This document shows, piece after piece, positions 7,589 to 17,540 of a stretch of DNA of 64,000 nucleotides. Position 1 is the first letter of the stretch. Each line of letters begins with the position of its first letter. Source of the stretch: Prevotella sp. (GTDB lineage Bacteria; Bacteroidota; Bacteroidia; Bacteroidales; Bacteroidaceae); NCBI GenBank assembly GCA_016285245.1, contig JAEEQH010000007.1:1-64000 (forward strand). Reading direction: 5' to 3'. Under the pieces are notes generated by a model that was not told where the DNA came from, made no database searches, and worked only from the letters and a program-made list of their open reading frames with translations. The position numbers and the translations under genes were made by a program.

Positions 7589-8506
7589 ATGGATTTTATC
7601 TTGATTGCAGTAATTGTACTTGGAGCCATCGGCCTGATAGCAGCACTCGTGCTGTTTGCCGCCTCCAAGAAATTTGCTGTCTATGAAGACCCACGCATCG
7701 CACAGGTTAGCGAACTGTTGCCGGGCGCCAACTGTGGCGGCTGTGGCTTCGCTGGCTGTGGTGGTATGGCCGATGCTCTTGTTAAGGGAGCTGATGCCGG
7801 TTCACTCGAGGGACTGAACTGTCCTGTAGGCGGTTCCGAGGTCATGGGACAGGTGGCTGATCTGCTTGGCATGGCCATAGCAAACGGCGAACCAAAGGTG
7901 GCCGTGGTGAGATGTAACGGCACGTGCGAGCATCGTCCACGTATTGCCGAGTATGCCGGACTGCGTACTTGTGCAGCCATGCACGCCTGTGGCGCCGGTG
8001 AGACAGCCTGTGGCTTTGGCTGTCTGGGCTGCGGCGACTGTGTGGAGGCCTGTCAGTTTGATGCTATCCATATCAATCCCGAAACGGGAATTGCCGAGGT
8101 CGATGAAGAGAAGTGCGTGGCTTGTGGCGCTTGTGTGAAAGCCTGTCCGCGCAACATCATCGAGCTCCGCAAGAAAGGACCGAAGGGTAGGAGAGTGTAC
8201 GTCTCCTGCGTCAACAAGGACAAGGGCGCTGTCTCGATGAAAGCCTGTAAGGTGAGCTGTATTGGTTGCAGCAAGTGCGAGAAGGAATGTCCGTTTGGCG
8301 CCATCACCGTCGGCAACAACTGCTCGTACATCGATCCCGAGAAGTGCCGTCTGTGCCGCAAGTGCGAGAAGGTGTGCCCCACGCACGCTATCATCGCCGT
8401 GAACTTCCCGGCTCCCAAACCGGCACCTGCAGCAACTGAAGCCCCCAAAGCCCCAGAAGCATCAGAGGCCCCATTACAACCCAAAGGAAAGGAGGAACAA
8501 GCATGA
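7589..8506 (+). CDS. rnfB: Rnf complex subunit RnfB (iron-sulfur)
   Basis: A 305-residue electron-transport subunit. Residues 1-25 form a membrane anchor. Next is the 4Fe-4S domain with NCGGCGFAGCGGMADAL, then four ferredoxin-type CxxCxxCxxxC clusters (CLGCGDCVEAC, CVACGACVKAC, CIGCSKCEKEC, CRLCRKCEKVC), and an Ala/Pro-rich tail (residues about 273-305). RnfB takes electrons from reduced ferredoxin at the cytoplasmic face and passes them into the membrane complex. The stop overlaps the rnfC start by four bases, which indicates translational coupling. Confidence 0.96.
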   Translation: MDFILIAVIVLGAIGLIAALVLFAASKKFAVYEDPRIAQVSELLPGANCGGCGFAGCGGMADALVKGADAGSLEGLNCPVGGSEVMGQVADLLGMAIANGEPKVAVVRCNGTCEHRPRIAEYAGLRTCAAMHACGAGETACGFGCLGCGDCVEACQFDAIHINPETGIAEVDEEKCVACGACVKACPRNIIELRKKGPKGRRVYVSCVNKDKGAVSMKACKVSCIGCSKCEKECPFGAITVGNNCSYIDPEKCRLCRKCEKVCPTHAIIAVNFPAPKPAPAATEAPKAPEASEAPLQPKGKEEQA

Positions 8507-9870
8507 ACGCACGTACATTCCGTATAGGTGGCATCCACCCCGAAGAGAACAAGTTGACACACGAGGCAGCCACACAAGTGGCAGCGCTTCCGAAGCAGGC
8601 CATTTTCCCGCTGTCGCAGCATATTGGTGCTCCTGCCGTACCCGTTGTCCAGAAAGGTGACAAGGTGAAGGTGGGCACCATGATTGCCGATGCCGGTGGC
8701 TTTGTGTCTGCACCCATCTACTCCAGCGTCAGCGGCACGGTCCTGAAGATTGACACCGCCATTGATGCCACAGGCTACCGCAAGCCGGTCATTATCATCA
8801 ATGTGGAAGGCGACGAGTGGGAGGAGAGCATCGACCGTAGCGACAAACTTGAAACGGTTAAGGCTCATCCGGAGCTGACCCCCGAGGAGATTATCAATCG
8901 CGTAAAGGTGGCAGGCGTCACCGGTATGGGCGGCGCCGGCTTCCCCACGTTCATCAAACTCACCCCGCCGCCGACGGCTAAGGCTGAGTGTGTCATCATC
9001 AATGCCGTGGAGTGCGAGCCCTACATCACCGCCGACTATCGGCTGATGATGGAAAAAACTGACGAGATTCTTGTAGGACTTGAATTGTTGATGGTAGCGG
9101 CCAAAGTGTCAACGGGTTATATTGGCATAGAGACCAACAAGCCGGCTGCCATTGAGCTGCTCACGAAGAAGTGTGCCGAAGTCTTTGGCGCTTCGTCGTT
9201 CCATGTCGAAGTAGTGCCCCTGAAGCAGCGCTATCCGCAAGGTGGTGAGAAGCAGTTGGTCGATGCTGTCATCCGTCGCCAGGTACCTGCGCCTCCCGCT
9301 ATTCCCGTCAACGTCGGTGCCATTGTGCAAAACGTTGGGACGGCCTATGCTGTCTATGAGGCTGTCATGAAGCGCAAGCCACTCTTTGAACGCTATACGA
9401 CGGTGACCGGAAAGCGTCTGAAGAACCCTGGCAACTTCCTTGTTCGCATGGGAACACCGATGCAGGACTTGATTGATGCCTGTGGCGGTATGCCCGAAGG
9501 CGATAACAAACTGCTGGCTGGCGGTCCGATGATGGGTAAGGCCCTCACATCGACGGAAGTGCCTATCTGTAAGGGTACCAACTCTGTCACCATCATCAGC
9601 GATGAGGAAGCCCGCCGCAAGGAGTCGCAGCCCTGTATCCGTTGTGCCAAGTGTGTTAGCGCCTGCCCGATGGGCTTGGAGCCCTACCTGCTGGCTAAGA
9701 TTTCTGAGGTTAAGAACTGGGAGCGTGCCGAACGTGAGGACATCGTCAGCTGCATTGAGTGCGGCTCGTGCCAGTTCACCTGTCCTGCCCACCGTCCGCT
9801 GCTCGACAATATCCGTCAAGGTAAGTCGACCGTCATGGGTATCATCCGTAGCCGTGCTGCGAAGAAATAG
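8503..9870 (+). CDS. rnfC: Rnf complex subunit RnfC (NADH/flavin/FeS)
   Basis: A 455-residue subunit related to the 51-kDa NADH dehydrogenase subunit. The glycine-rich FMN/NADH region is GVTGMGGAGFPTFIKL (residues about 142-157), and two C-terminal 4Fe-4S motifs follow (CIRCAKCVSACPMG near 378-391 and CIECGSCQFTCPAHRP near 417-432). It exchanges electrons with NAD at the cytoplasmic side of the Rnf complex. The ATG at 8503 overlaps rnfB. The length is typical. Confidence 0.96.
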   Translation: MNARTFRIGGIHPEENKLTHEAATQVAALPKQAIFPLSQHIGAPAVPVVQKGDKVKVGTMIADAGGFVSAPIYSSVSGTVLKIDTAIDATGYRKPVIIINVEGDEWEESIDRSDKLETVKAHPELTPEEIINRVKVAGVTGMGGAGFPTFIKLTPPPTAKAECVIINAVECEPYITADYRLMMEKTDEILVGLELLMVAAKVSTGYIGIETNKPAAIELLTKKCAEVFGASSFHVEVVPLKQRYPQGGEKQLVDAVIRRQVPAPPAIPVNVGAIVQNVGTAYAVYEAVMKRKPLFERYTTVTGKRLKNPGNFLVRMGTPMQDLIDACGGMPEGDNKLLAGGPMMGKALTSTEVPICKGTNSVTIISDEEARRKESQPCIRCAKCVSACPMGLEPYLLAKISEVKNWERAEREDIVSCIECGSCQFTCPAHRPLLDNIRQGKSTVMGIIRSRAAKK

Positions 9871-9872
9871 TC

Positions 9873-9900
9873 TAATTGTGAAATTGTCAAATAGTGAAAT
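9873..9900. repeat. Degenerate octamer array between rnfC and rnfD
   Basis: Three and a half 8-bp units near TAATTGTG / AAATTGTC / AAATAGTG fill most of the 36-base rnfC-rnfD gap. Confidence 0.6.
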
Positions 9901-9906
9901 AAAACA

Positions 9907-10905
9907 ATGGGAAAATTAATTGTATCACTTTCACCACACGCCCACGGCACCGACTCCGTCGAACGGAATATGTACGGCGTCATCATTGCTTTGATGCCGG
10001 CACTTCTCGTGTCGTTCTATTTCTTTGGCTTGGGCTCCGTCATCGTGACGGCTACCAGTGTGGCTGCCTGCGTACTCCTGGAGTGGGCCATCAGCAAGTT
10101 CATCCTGAAGCAGGAGCGCAACACGGTGCTTGACGGCTCGGCCATCCTCACCGGTTTGTTGCTGGCTTTCAACTTGCCATCGAATCTCCCTGTCTGGATT
10201 ATCATTATCGGTGCCATCTTCGCCATCGGCTTTGCCAAGATGCCTTTCGGCGGACTGGGCAATAACCTCTTCAACCCCGCTCTCGTGGGACGTGCCGCAT
10301 TGCTCGTCGCCTTCCCCGCACAGATGACGACATGGCCGAAGACCGGACAGCTGGGCAGCTATCTCGATGCAGAGACGGGCGCTACGCCGCTGGCCATCAT
10401 GAAAGAAGCCATCAAGAGCGGCGATGCTACGGTGCTCGACCGTCTTCCTGACGCCATGAGTCTCTTCCTCGGCAACCATCCCGATGGTGCCGGCGCCATG
10501 GGTGAGATTTGTGCGTTGGCCCTGCTGATAGGTCTGGTATATATGCTGTGGAAGAAGATCATCACGTGGCACATCCCCGTCAGCATCCTGGCTACGGTGT
10601 TTGTTTTCGCCAGTTTGTTCCACCTGGCAAATCCTGTCTATGCTGACCCCGTGAGTGTCATTCTCTCTGGTGGCTTGATGTTGGGTGCCATCTTCATGGC
10701 TACCGACTACGTTACGTCGCCGATGACCCCGAAGGGACAGGTCATCTATGGCGTAGCCATCGGACTGCTGACGATTATCATCCGTAACTGGGGCGCCTAT
10801 CCCGAGGGAATGTCGTTCGCTATTCTTATTATGAACGCCTTTACACCTCTTATTAATAATTATATCAAGCCCAAGCGCTTCGGTGAAACGCCCGCTAAAT
10901 CGTAA
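9907..10905 (+). CDS. rnfD: Rnf complex subunit RnfD
   Basis: A 332-residue integral membrane subunit with about nine or ten helices, homologous to NqrB. The segment LGAIFMATDYVTSP (near residues 257-270) contains the threonine that carries covalent FMN in RnfD/NqrB. RnfD is part of the ion-translocating membrane core and receives electrons from the soluble RnfB/C arm. It is followed 20 bases later by rnfG. Confidence 0.95.
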   Translation: MGKLIVSLSPHAHGTDSVERNMYGVIIALMPALLVSFYFFGLGSVIVTATSVAACVLLEWAISKFILKQERNTVLDGSAILTGLLLAFNLPSNLPVWIIIIGAIFAIGFAKMPFGGLGNNLFNPALVGRAALLVAFPAQMTTWPKTGQLGSYLDAETGATPLAIMKEAIKSGDATVLDRLPDAMSLFLGNHPDGAGAMGEICALALLIGLVYMLWKKIITWHIPVSILATVFVFASLFHLANPVYADPVSVILSGGLMLGAIFMATDYVTSPMTPKGQVIYGVAIGLLTIIIRNWGAYPEGMSFAILIMNAFTPLINNYIKPKRFGETPAKS

Positions 10906-10925
10906 ATCTGTAAATCGAAAATGTC

Positions 10926-11552
10926 ATGGTGAAGAAGCTTGAATCTACATTATTAAATATGGTGCTGGTGCTCACAGGCGTTGCCGTCGTCATGGGCGGT
11001 ATCCTGGCACTAGTGAATCATCTCACGGAGGGACCTATCAGCGAGGTCAACAAGAAAAAGACCGATGACGGCATCAAAGCTGTCATGGTCTGCGATGACC
11101 TGACGCTCGGCAAGACAGACACCGTCACACAAACCATTAACGGAAAGGAATACACCTATATCATCTATCAAGTCAAGGATGCACAGGGCAAGGACCTGGG
11201 GGCTGCTGTGGAGAGTACCACGATGGGCTTCGGTGGTGACTTGAAAGTGATGGTGGGCTTCAATCCCGAAGGTACCATCTTAGGTTATACCCTTCTGGCG
11301 CATGCTGAGACTCCCGGACTGGGTGCCAAGGCCGACAAGTGGTTCCAGAAAGGGGAGAAGGGCGACATCGTCGGTAAGACTCCGTCAGAGCCCCTGACCG
11401 TCTCGAAGGATGGCGGACAGGTTGATGCCATCACGGCCTCGACTATTACCAGCCGTGCTTTCCTGCTCGCCGTTAACAACGCTTATAATGCTTACAAGGC
11501 TACGCCGGCCACCGATGGTGAGACAGGTGCCACAGAGCATATTGAAAATTGA
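10926..11552 (+). CDS. rnfG: Rnf complex subunit RnfG (FMN-binding)
   Basis: A 208-residue protein with an N-terminal membrane anchor (residues about 12-30) and an extracytoplasmic FMN-binding domain. DAITASTITSRAF (near residues 168-180) fits the flavinylation pattern D-x-x-[ST]-[AG]-x-[ST], to which ApbE attaches FMN through a threonine. It relays electrons within the Rnf complex. Its last four codons and stop (I-E-N-stop) are supplied by a heptamer array that continues into the rnfE start region. Confidence 0.94.
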   Translation: MVKKLESTLLNMVLVLTGVAVVMGGILALVNHLTEGPISEVNKKKTDDGIKAVMVCDDLTLGKTDTVTQTINGKEYTYIIYQVKDAQGKDLGAAVESTTMGFGGDLKVMVGFNPEGTILGYTLLAHAETPGLGAKADKWFQKGEKGDIVGKTPSEPLTVSKDGGQVDAITASTITSRAFLLAVNNAYNAYKATPATDGETGATEHIEN

Positions 11553-11568
11553 TCATTGAAAATTGATA
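11541..11568. repeat. Heptamer array at the rnfG/rnfE junction
   Basis: Four 7-bp units alternate between ATTGAAA and ATTGATC/ATTGATA. They contain the rnfG stop codon and end three bases before the rnfE ATG. Confidence 0.9.
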
Positions 11569-11571
11569 ATT

Positions 11572-12159
11572 ATGAGTTATATAAGTATTATCAAGAATGG
11601 CATCGTCAAGGAGAACCCCACGTTCGTCCTGATGCTAGGTATGTGTCCTACGCTGGCTACCACCACCTCGGCTATCAATGGTATGTCGATGGGACTGGCC
11701 ACGATGGCTGTGCTCATCTGTACCAACTTCGTCATCTCGTGTCTGAAGTCGGTGACCCCCGACAAGGTGCGCATCCCCGTGTTCATTGTGGTGATTGCCG
11801 CCTTCGTCACCATCCTGCAGCTTGTCATCAAGGCTTTCCTGCCTGACATCGATGCAGCCCTCGGACTGTTCATCCCGCTGATCGTCGTCAACTGCGTGAT
11901 CCTTGGTCGTGCAGAGGCCTTCGCCGCCAAGCAGTCGCCAGTGGCTTCGCTCTTCGACGGTATCGGCATCGGACTGGGCTTCACCCTCGGCCTGACGCTC
12001 CTCGGTATCTGCCGCGAGCTGCTCGGCTCAGGATCAGTATTCGGACTGACCCTGCTGCCGGAGACTTACAATATCCTGCTCTTTGTGCTCCCTCCGGGTG
12101 CTTTCATCACCTTGGGCTTCCTCATCGCTATCGTCAACAAACTGCGTAGCAATTCGTGA
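11572..12159 (+). CDS. rnfE: Rnf complex subunit RnfE
   Basis: A 195-residue integral membrane protein with six helices, homologous to NqrD. It begins MSYISIIKNGIVKENP, and the family block LMLGMCPTLATTTSAINGMSMG follows. RnfE and RnfA form an inverted pair that builds the ion channel core and holds a 2Fe-2S centre in the membrane. The ATG at 11572 is preferred over TTG 11563 because the latter lies in the repeat array. The stop region AATTCGTGA is part of a short octamer repeat. Confidence 0.95.
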   Translation: MSYISIIKNGIVKENPTFVLMLGMCPTLATTTSAINGMSMGLATMAVLICTNFVISCLKSVTPDKVRIPVFIVVIAAFVTILQLVIKAFLPDIDAALGLFIPLIVVNCVILGRAEAFAAKQSPVASLFDGIGIGLGFTLGLTLLGICRELLGSGSVFGLTLLPETYNILLFVLPPGAFITLGFLIAIVNKLRSNS

Positions 12160-12186
12160 AATTCGTGGTTAAAAAAGAAAAAGACT

Positions 12187-12789
12187 ATGGAGTATATATT
12201 GATTTTCATTAGCGCCATCTTTGTGAACAACATCGTGTTGTCGCAGTTCCTTGGCATTTGTCCGTTCCTTGGTGTATCGAAGAAGATTGATACGTCGCTG
12301 GGCATGTCGGCAGCAGTTGCGTTCGTGCTTACGCTGGCCACCATTGTTACGTATCTCGTTCAGAAGTTCGTCCTTGACGCTTTCGGACTGCAATACTTGC
12401 AGACAATCGCCTTCATCCTCGTCATCGCCTCGCTGGTGCAGATGGTGGAGATTGTGCTCAAGAAGGTGTCGCCGGCACTCTATCAGGCCCTGGGAATCTT
12501 CCTCCCGCTGATTACGACGAACTGCGCCGTGCTGGGTGTTGCCATCCTTGTCATCCAGAAAGACTTCAACCTCATACAGTCTGTCGTCTATGCCTTCTCG
12601 ACGGCTATTGGCTTCGGACTGGCGCTGACCGTGTTTGCCGGTATGCGCGAACAACTGGAGCTTGTCAAGATACCTAAAGGTATGCAGGGAATGGCCATCG
12701 TCATGCTCTCAGCAGGACTGCTCTCGCTGGCGTTCATGGGCTTCTCGGGCGTCGATGGCGGCCTTCGTACGCTTTTCGGATTGGAATGA
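12187..12789 (+). CDS. rnfA: Rnf complex subunit RnfA
   Basis: A 200-residue integral membrane protein with six helices, homologous to NqrE and paralogous to RnfE. Clear family segments are NNIVLSQFLGICPFLGVSKK near residues 17-36 and LPLITTNCAVLGVAIL near residue 110. With RnfE it forms the ion-conducting core. It is the last gene of the operon and is followed by a strong terminator. Confidence 0.96.
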   Translation: MEYILIFISAIFVNNIVLSQFLGICPFLGVSKKIDTSLGMSAAVAFVLTLATIVTYLVQKFVLDAFGLQYLQTIAFILVIASLVQMVEIVLKKVSPALYQALGIFLPLITTNCAVLGVAILVIQKDFNLIQSVVYAFSTAIGFGLALTVFAGMREQLELVKIPKGMQGMAIVMLSAGLLSLAFMGFSGVDGGLRTLFGLE

Positions 12790-12820
12790 CCCTTTTATCT
12801 CGAGTAATGTTCAATAAGAA

Positions 12821-12850
12821 ACAGTAGCTTTGTGGCTACTGTTTTTTTTT
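12821..12850 (+). terminator. Terminator of the rnf operon
   Basis: ACAGTAGC (12821-12828) pairs with GCTACTGT (12835-12842), followed by nine T. Confidence 0.9.
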
Positions 12851-12859
12851 GTGAAATTA

Positions 12860-12890
12860 TTTGCGGGTTCAATTATTTTTAGTATCTTTG
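12860..12890 (+). promoter_or_regulatory. Promoter of the ATP synthase operon
   Basis: TTTG at 12860-12863, 19-base spacer, TATCTTTG at 12883-12890. The atpD start follows at 12941. Confidence 0.85.
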
Positions 12891-12937
12891 TCGCAGTTTT
12901 TTCCAATTAACAGAGAACAATAACTTAAATACTATAG

Positions 12938-14465
<1,528 letters not shown>

Positions 14466-14467
<2 letters not shown>

Positions 14468-14493
14468 TTGATAATTGACAATTGATAATTGAC
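14466..14493. repeat. Heptamer array at the atpD/atpC junction
   Basis: Four 7-bp units alternate strictly AATTGAT and AATTGAC, i.e. a 14-bp dimer repeated twice. It begins within the atpD stop codon, and only AATT separates it from the atpC ATG. Confidence 0.9.
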
Positions 14494-14497
14494 AATT

Positions 14498-14746
14498 ATG
14501 TTGGAGTTGAAGATCGTTTCGCCCGAGAAGATAGAATATGACGGTGATGTCGTGAGTGTCCTCGTACCTGGTTCGCAAGGCCAGTTCGAGATTCTTAACG
14601 ACCATGCCCCGATTATCTCAACGCTCGACAAAGGCACGGTGGAGTATGGACTGCCCAACGGAGAAAAGGTCCAGCTGGAGATACTGGGCGGCTTCGTGGA
14701 GGTCCAGCAGAACGTTGTATCGCTCTGCGTAGAGGTGAAAGAATAG
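14498..14746 (+). CDS. atpC: F-type ATP synthase epsilon subunit (short form)
   Basis: An 82-residue protein corresponding to the N-terminal beta-sandwich domain of epsilon (LKIVSPEKIEYDGDVVSVLVPGSQGQFEILNDHAPIISTL). The C-terminal inhibitory helical domain of the usual 130-140 residue epsilon is absent, as commonly seen in Bacteroidetes. It links the central stalk to the c-ring. The ATG at 14498 is chosen rather than TTG 14489, which lies in the repeat array. Without the C-terminal helices, inhibition of ATP hydrolysis by epsilon extension is not expected. Confidence 0.93.
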   Translation: MLELKIVSPEKIEYDGDVVSVLVPGSQGQFEILNDHAPIISTLDKGTVEYGLPNGEKVQLEILGGFVEVQQNVVSLCVEVKE

Positions 14747-14764
14747 TGTCGCAAATAAACTTTA

Positions 14765-14992
14765 ATGATGATGCAGTCTATGTATAATAATGTAGGGACG
14801 CTGGCAAAGCTTTTTCTGGCCTCGTCAGTCTTCCGTCTGTTCATGGCCGCAGCGGCTATGCTGGCGTTCTGTGTCGTCATGCGCGACAATCTCCCTGCCA
14901 TTAAGTGGTTTGCCATCATTTTCATCGCGTTCTACCTCATCACACTCGTGTTCGATGCGCTATTCTATGCATTTGTAAGTAAAAAACAGTAA
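14765..14992 (+). CDS. Small membrane protein in the ATP synthase operon (AtpI-like position)
   Basis: A 75-residue hydrophobic protein with two membrane helices (near residues 26-43 and 48-70). Its place between atpC and atpB and its size suggest an AtpI-like accessory protein, which in other bacteria helps c-ring assembly. Sequence similarity to AtpI is not obvious, so this is inference from position. The start is one of three consecutive ATG codons at 14765. atpB begins 4 bases after its stop. Confidence 0.75.
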   Translation: MMMQSMYNNVGTLAKLFLASSVFRLFMAAAAMLAFCVVMRDNLPAIKWFAIIFIAFYLITLVFDALFYAFVSKKQ

Positions 14993-14996
14993 ACGA

Positions 14997-16094
14997 ATGA
15001 AACAATTAAGATCAATATTCCTCGTGGCGATGTTGCTCTGCTGCTCGCTTTCCGCCTTCTCGCAGGAAGAAGGAAAGGAAGAGGGTGGGGTGAACCTGAA
15101 GGAGATATTGTTCGGCCACATCCAGGACAGTTACCAGTGGCATGTCACCGACATCGCTGGCCATCCCCTGATTATCCCTCTGCCCATGATTTTCTATTCC
15201 CAGCAGAGCGGATTCCATATCTACTGCTCGTCGCAGTTCGCCCATGAGCCGGACGCAAACCTGTTGCGCCAGGGCCCTGACGGCTTTTTCATCAAGGGAG
15301 CCGAGGACGAGAAAGGTCAGATCGTGGAACTGGTTGGCAGCGAGTATGTGCCAGTCTGTTTTGACATCTCTATCACCAAGACAGTATTGGTGCTCTTTAT
15401 CAATGCCCTCCTGCTGGTATTCTGTATCTTGACGGCAGCACGCTGGTGTAAGAAGCATAAGGTCGATGACCCGGCTCCAAAGGGGTTCGTCGGACTGGTT
15501 CATATGTTTGTCATGCTGGTTTATAACGACATGATCAAACCGTCGCTGGGCAAGGAGGCGTCAAAGTATGCTCCTTATCTGCTGACATGCTTCTTCTTCA
15601 TCTTCTTGAGCAACCTGATGGGTGTGATGCCCTTCCCGCCGGGAGGTGGTAACCTGACTGGCAATATTACCTGTACGATGTTCCTGGCTCTGTGTACGTT
15701 CCTCATCGTGAACATCACAGGTACCAAGGCCTATTGGAAGGAGATATTCTGGGGCGATGTGCCCTGGTGGCTCAAAGTGCCCCTGCCATTGATGCCGTTC
15801 ATCGAGTTCTTCGGTATCTTCACGAAACCCATTGCCCTGATGATCCGACTCTTTGCCAATATGCTGGCAGGTCACGTCATAGCCATTTCGCTGTCGTGCA
15901 TCATCTTCATCATGTTTGCCCTCGGCGGCGTCATGGGTGATGTGCTGGGTACGGCGATGACACCGGTAAGCGTCCTGCTGAGCATCTTCATGATGCTGCT
16001 CGAAGTGCTGGTGTGCTATATCCAGGCGATGGTGTTCACCATGCTCTCGGCAGTATTCATCTCCATGTCGCACGTCAAGGAGCATCACGGTTAA
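14997..16094 (+). CDS. atpB: F-type ATP synthase subunit a
   Basis: A 365-residue Fo subunit a. It has a predicted signal peptide (residues 1-22, ending SLSAFSQ) and a periplasmic domain of about 100 residues before the membrane part, an extension typical of Bacteroidetes and not of E. coli. The proton-path block PIALMIRLFANMLAGHVI contains the essential arginine. The C-terminal helices (LEVLVCYIQAMVFTMLSAVFI) are intact. It conducts ions between the membrane half-channels and the c-ring. Confidence 0.95.
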   Translation: MKQLRSIFLVAMLLCCSLSAFSQEEGKEEGGVNLKEILFGHIQDSYQWHVTDIAGHPLIIPLPMIFYSQQSGFHIYCSSQFAHEPDANLLRQGPDGFFIKGAEDEKGQIVELVGSEYVPVCFDISITKTVLVLFINALLLVFCILTAARWCKKHKVDDPAPKGFVGLVHMFVMLVYNDMIKPSLGKEASKYAPYLLTCFFFIFLSNLMGVMPFPPGGGNLTGNITCTMFLALCTFLIVNITGTKAYWKEIFWGDVPWWLKVPLPLMPFIEFFGIFTKPIALMIRLFANMLAGHVIAISLSCIIFIMFALGGVMGDVLGTAMTPVSVLLSIFMMLLEVLVCYIQAMVFTMLSAVFISMSHVKEHHG

Positions 16095-16105
16095 CAGTTC
16101 AGTAG

Positions 16106-16124
16106 GTCGCGACTTAGTCGCGAC
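16106..16124 (+). repeat. GTCGCGAC hairpin between atpB and atpE
   Basis: GTCGCGAC-tta-GTCGCGAC folds into an 8-bp stem with a 3-base loop, and each half is itself a palindrome. It lies in the 85-base gap before the high-stoichiometry c subunit gene. Confidence 0.75.
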
Positions 16125-16179
16125 AAACAATAAACAAAGGAAACAACAACAATTAATAACAATTTAAAACTTTAAGATT

Positions 16180-16422
16180 ATGATTTCATTATTGTTAGCA
16201 GCAGACGCACTGGCAAAGCTCGGTGCTACTGTAGGTGGAGGTTTGGCAGTTATCGGTGCTGGTATTGGTATCGGTCGTATCGGTGGTCAGGCAATGGATG
16301 CCATGGCACGTCAGCCAGAGAAGATGGGAGGACTGCAGAGCTCGATGATTCTTGCAGCTGCACTTGTCGAGGGCGCAACGTTCCTCGCACTTGTGATTTC
16401 TATTCTTGCACTCTTTGTATAA
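16180..16422 (+). CDS. atpE: F-type ATP synthase subunit c
   Basis: An 80-residue hairpin of two membrane helices with the polar loop ARQPEKMGG. The ion-binding carboxylate is the glutamate in AALVEGATFLAL. The residue after the Glu is Gly rather than Ser/Thr, so the usual Na+ ligand set (Glu-Ser/Thr) is not seen and proton coupling is more likely; this is inference. A ring of c subunits rotates against subunit a. The spacer upstream is AC-rich and contains a hairpin. Confidence 0.96.
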   Translation: MISLLLAADALAKLGATVGGGLAVIGAGIGIGRIGGQAMDAMARQPEKMGGLQSSMILAAALVEGATFLALVISILALFV

Positions 16423-16442
16423 TCACGTAATACAGCGTACGT

Positions 16443-16940
16443 ATGTCATTGATAACCCCTGATTTTGGACTCTTCTTTTGGATGACTGTTGTCTTCCTCG
16501 TAGTCCTCTTCATCCTATGGAAGTGGGGATTCCCCGTCATAGTGAAGATGGTCGACGAGCGTAAGGCCTTCATTGACGAGTCGCTGCGCAAGGCCCATGA
16601 GGCCAATGAGCGGCTGGCCAACATCCAGAAGGAAGGAGAATCCATCTTGCAGGAGGCTCGCGAGAAGCAGGCCCAGATACTGAAGGAGGCTGCCCAGACT
16701 CGCGATGCTATCGTTGAGAAGGCTCAGGACAAGGCTCGTCAGGAGGGCGCCCGTCTGCTGGAAGATGCGCGTGTCGCCATCGAACAGGAGAAGAAGGCCG
16801 CCATTGCCGACATCCGTCAGCAGGTAGCCACTCTGAGCGTCGAGATAGCCGGTAAGATTCTCAGGCAGAATCTGAAGGACGACAAAGCACAGATGGATCT
16901 CATTGACCGTATGCTGGATGATGTTGCTTCTAACCAATAA
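16443..16940 (+). CDS. atpF: F-type ATP synthase subunit b
   Basis: A 165-residue peripheral stalk subunit. One membrane helix (FFWMTVVFLVVLFILWKWGFPVI, residues about 10-32) is followed by a long charged coiled coil (about 35-150). Dimers connect Fo to F1 through delta. It starts 20 bases after atpE and is followed by atpH after 12 bases. Confidence 0.95.
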   Translation: MSLITPDFGLFFWMTVVFLVVLFILWKWGFPVIVKMVDERKAFIDESLRKAHEANERLANIQKEGESILQEAREKQAQILKEAAQTRDAIVEKAQDKARQEGARLLEDARVAIEQEKKAAIADIRQQVATLSVEIAGKILRQNLKDDKAQMDLIDRMLDDVASNQ

Positions 16941-16952
16941 CCACAGTAACGT

Positions 16953-17489
16953 ATGGATATAGGAGTCATATCGGTTCGCTATGCACGTGCCCTCTTGAAG
17001 AGTGCTACCGCGCAGAAGTTGGAAGACGCTGTCTACCAGGATATGCAGCTCTTGGCAAAGAGTTACATGGAGGTACCTCAGCTCAAACAAACGATAGCCG
17101 CACCGATGCTTGCGAAGGAAGAGAAGGAGGCTCTGCTGCTGACAGCTGTCGGCGGTGAGCCTACCGACCTTACCCGTGCTTTCCTGAAGCTTGTGCTGAA
17201 GGAGGACCGTGAGCCGGTGATGCAGTTCATCGCCAATTCGTACGTCACGCTTTATCGTCGCCAGAAGAACGTCATCCGAGGACGTCTCATTACTGCTGCC
17301 CGCGTCAGCCCTGCTACTGAGCAGAAGATGCGCCGGATGGTGGAAAGTAAGACTAATGGAACTGTGGAATTTGAAACCGAGGTAAACCCTGATATCATCG
17401 GTGGCTTTATCCTTGAGTATGATACGTATCGTATGGATGCGAGCGTAAAAGCCAAGCTAAACACTATTCTACAAGCACTAAAGAAATAG
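16953..17489 (+). CDS. atpH: F-type ATP synthase delta subunit
   Basis: A 178-residue OSCP/delta subunit. The N-terminal helical domain begins ISVRYARALLKSA, and the family C-terminal block is NPDIIGGFILEYDTYRMDASVKAKL. It connects the b dimer to the top of the alpha/beta hexamer. The next gene follows after a 51-base spacer that carries a degenerate octamer array. Confidence 0.95.
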   Translation: MDIGVISVRYARALLKSATAQKLEDAVYQDMQLLAKSYMEVPQLKQTIAAPMLAKEEKEALLLTAVGGEPTDLTRAFLKLVLKEDREPVMQFIANSYVTLYRRQKNVIRGRLITAARVSPATEQKMRRMVESKTNGTVEFETEVNPDIIGGFILEYDTYRMDASVKAKLNTILQALKK

Positions 17490-17491
17490 GC

Positions 17492-17523
17492 GTGATAACG
17501 TATACCGTTATACCGTAACAACG
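17492..17523. repeat. Degenerate octamer array between atpH and atpA
   Basis: Units close to GTGATAAC, GTATACC, GTTATACC and GTAACAAC. The words match the family seen at 21206-21237. Confidence 0.7.
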
Positions 17524-17540
17524 AAAAAAGCAAAAAAACT

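Noticed and set aside
16180..16422. Na+-specific ATP synthase c subunit
   Set aside because: The essential Glu is followed by Gly-Ala, not the Ser/Thr needed in the usual Na+ site.
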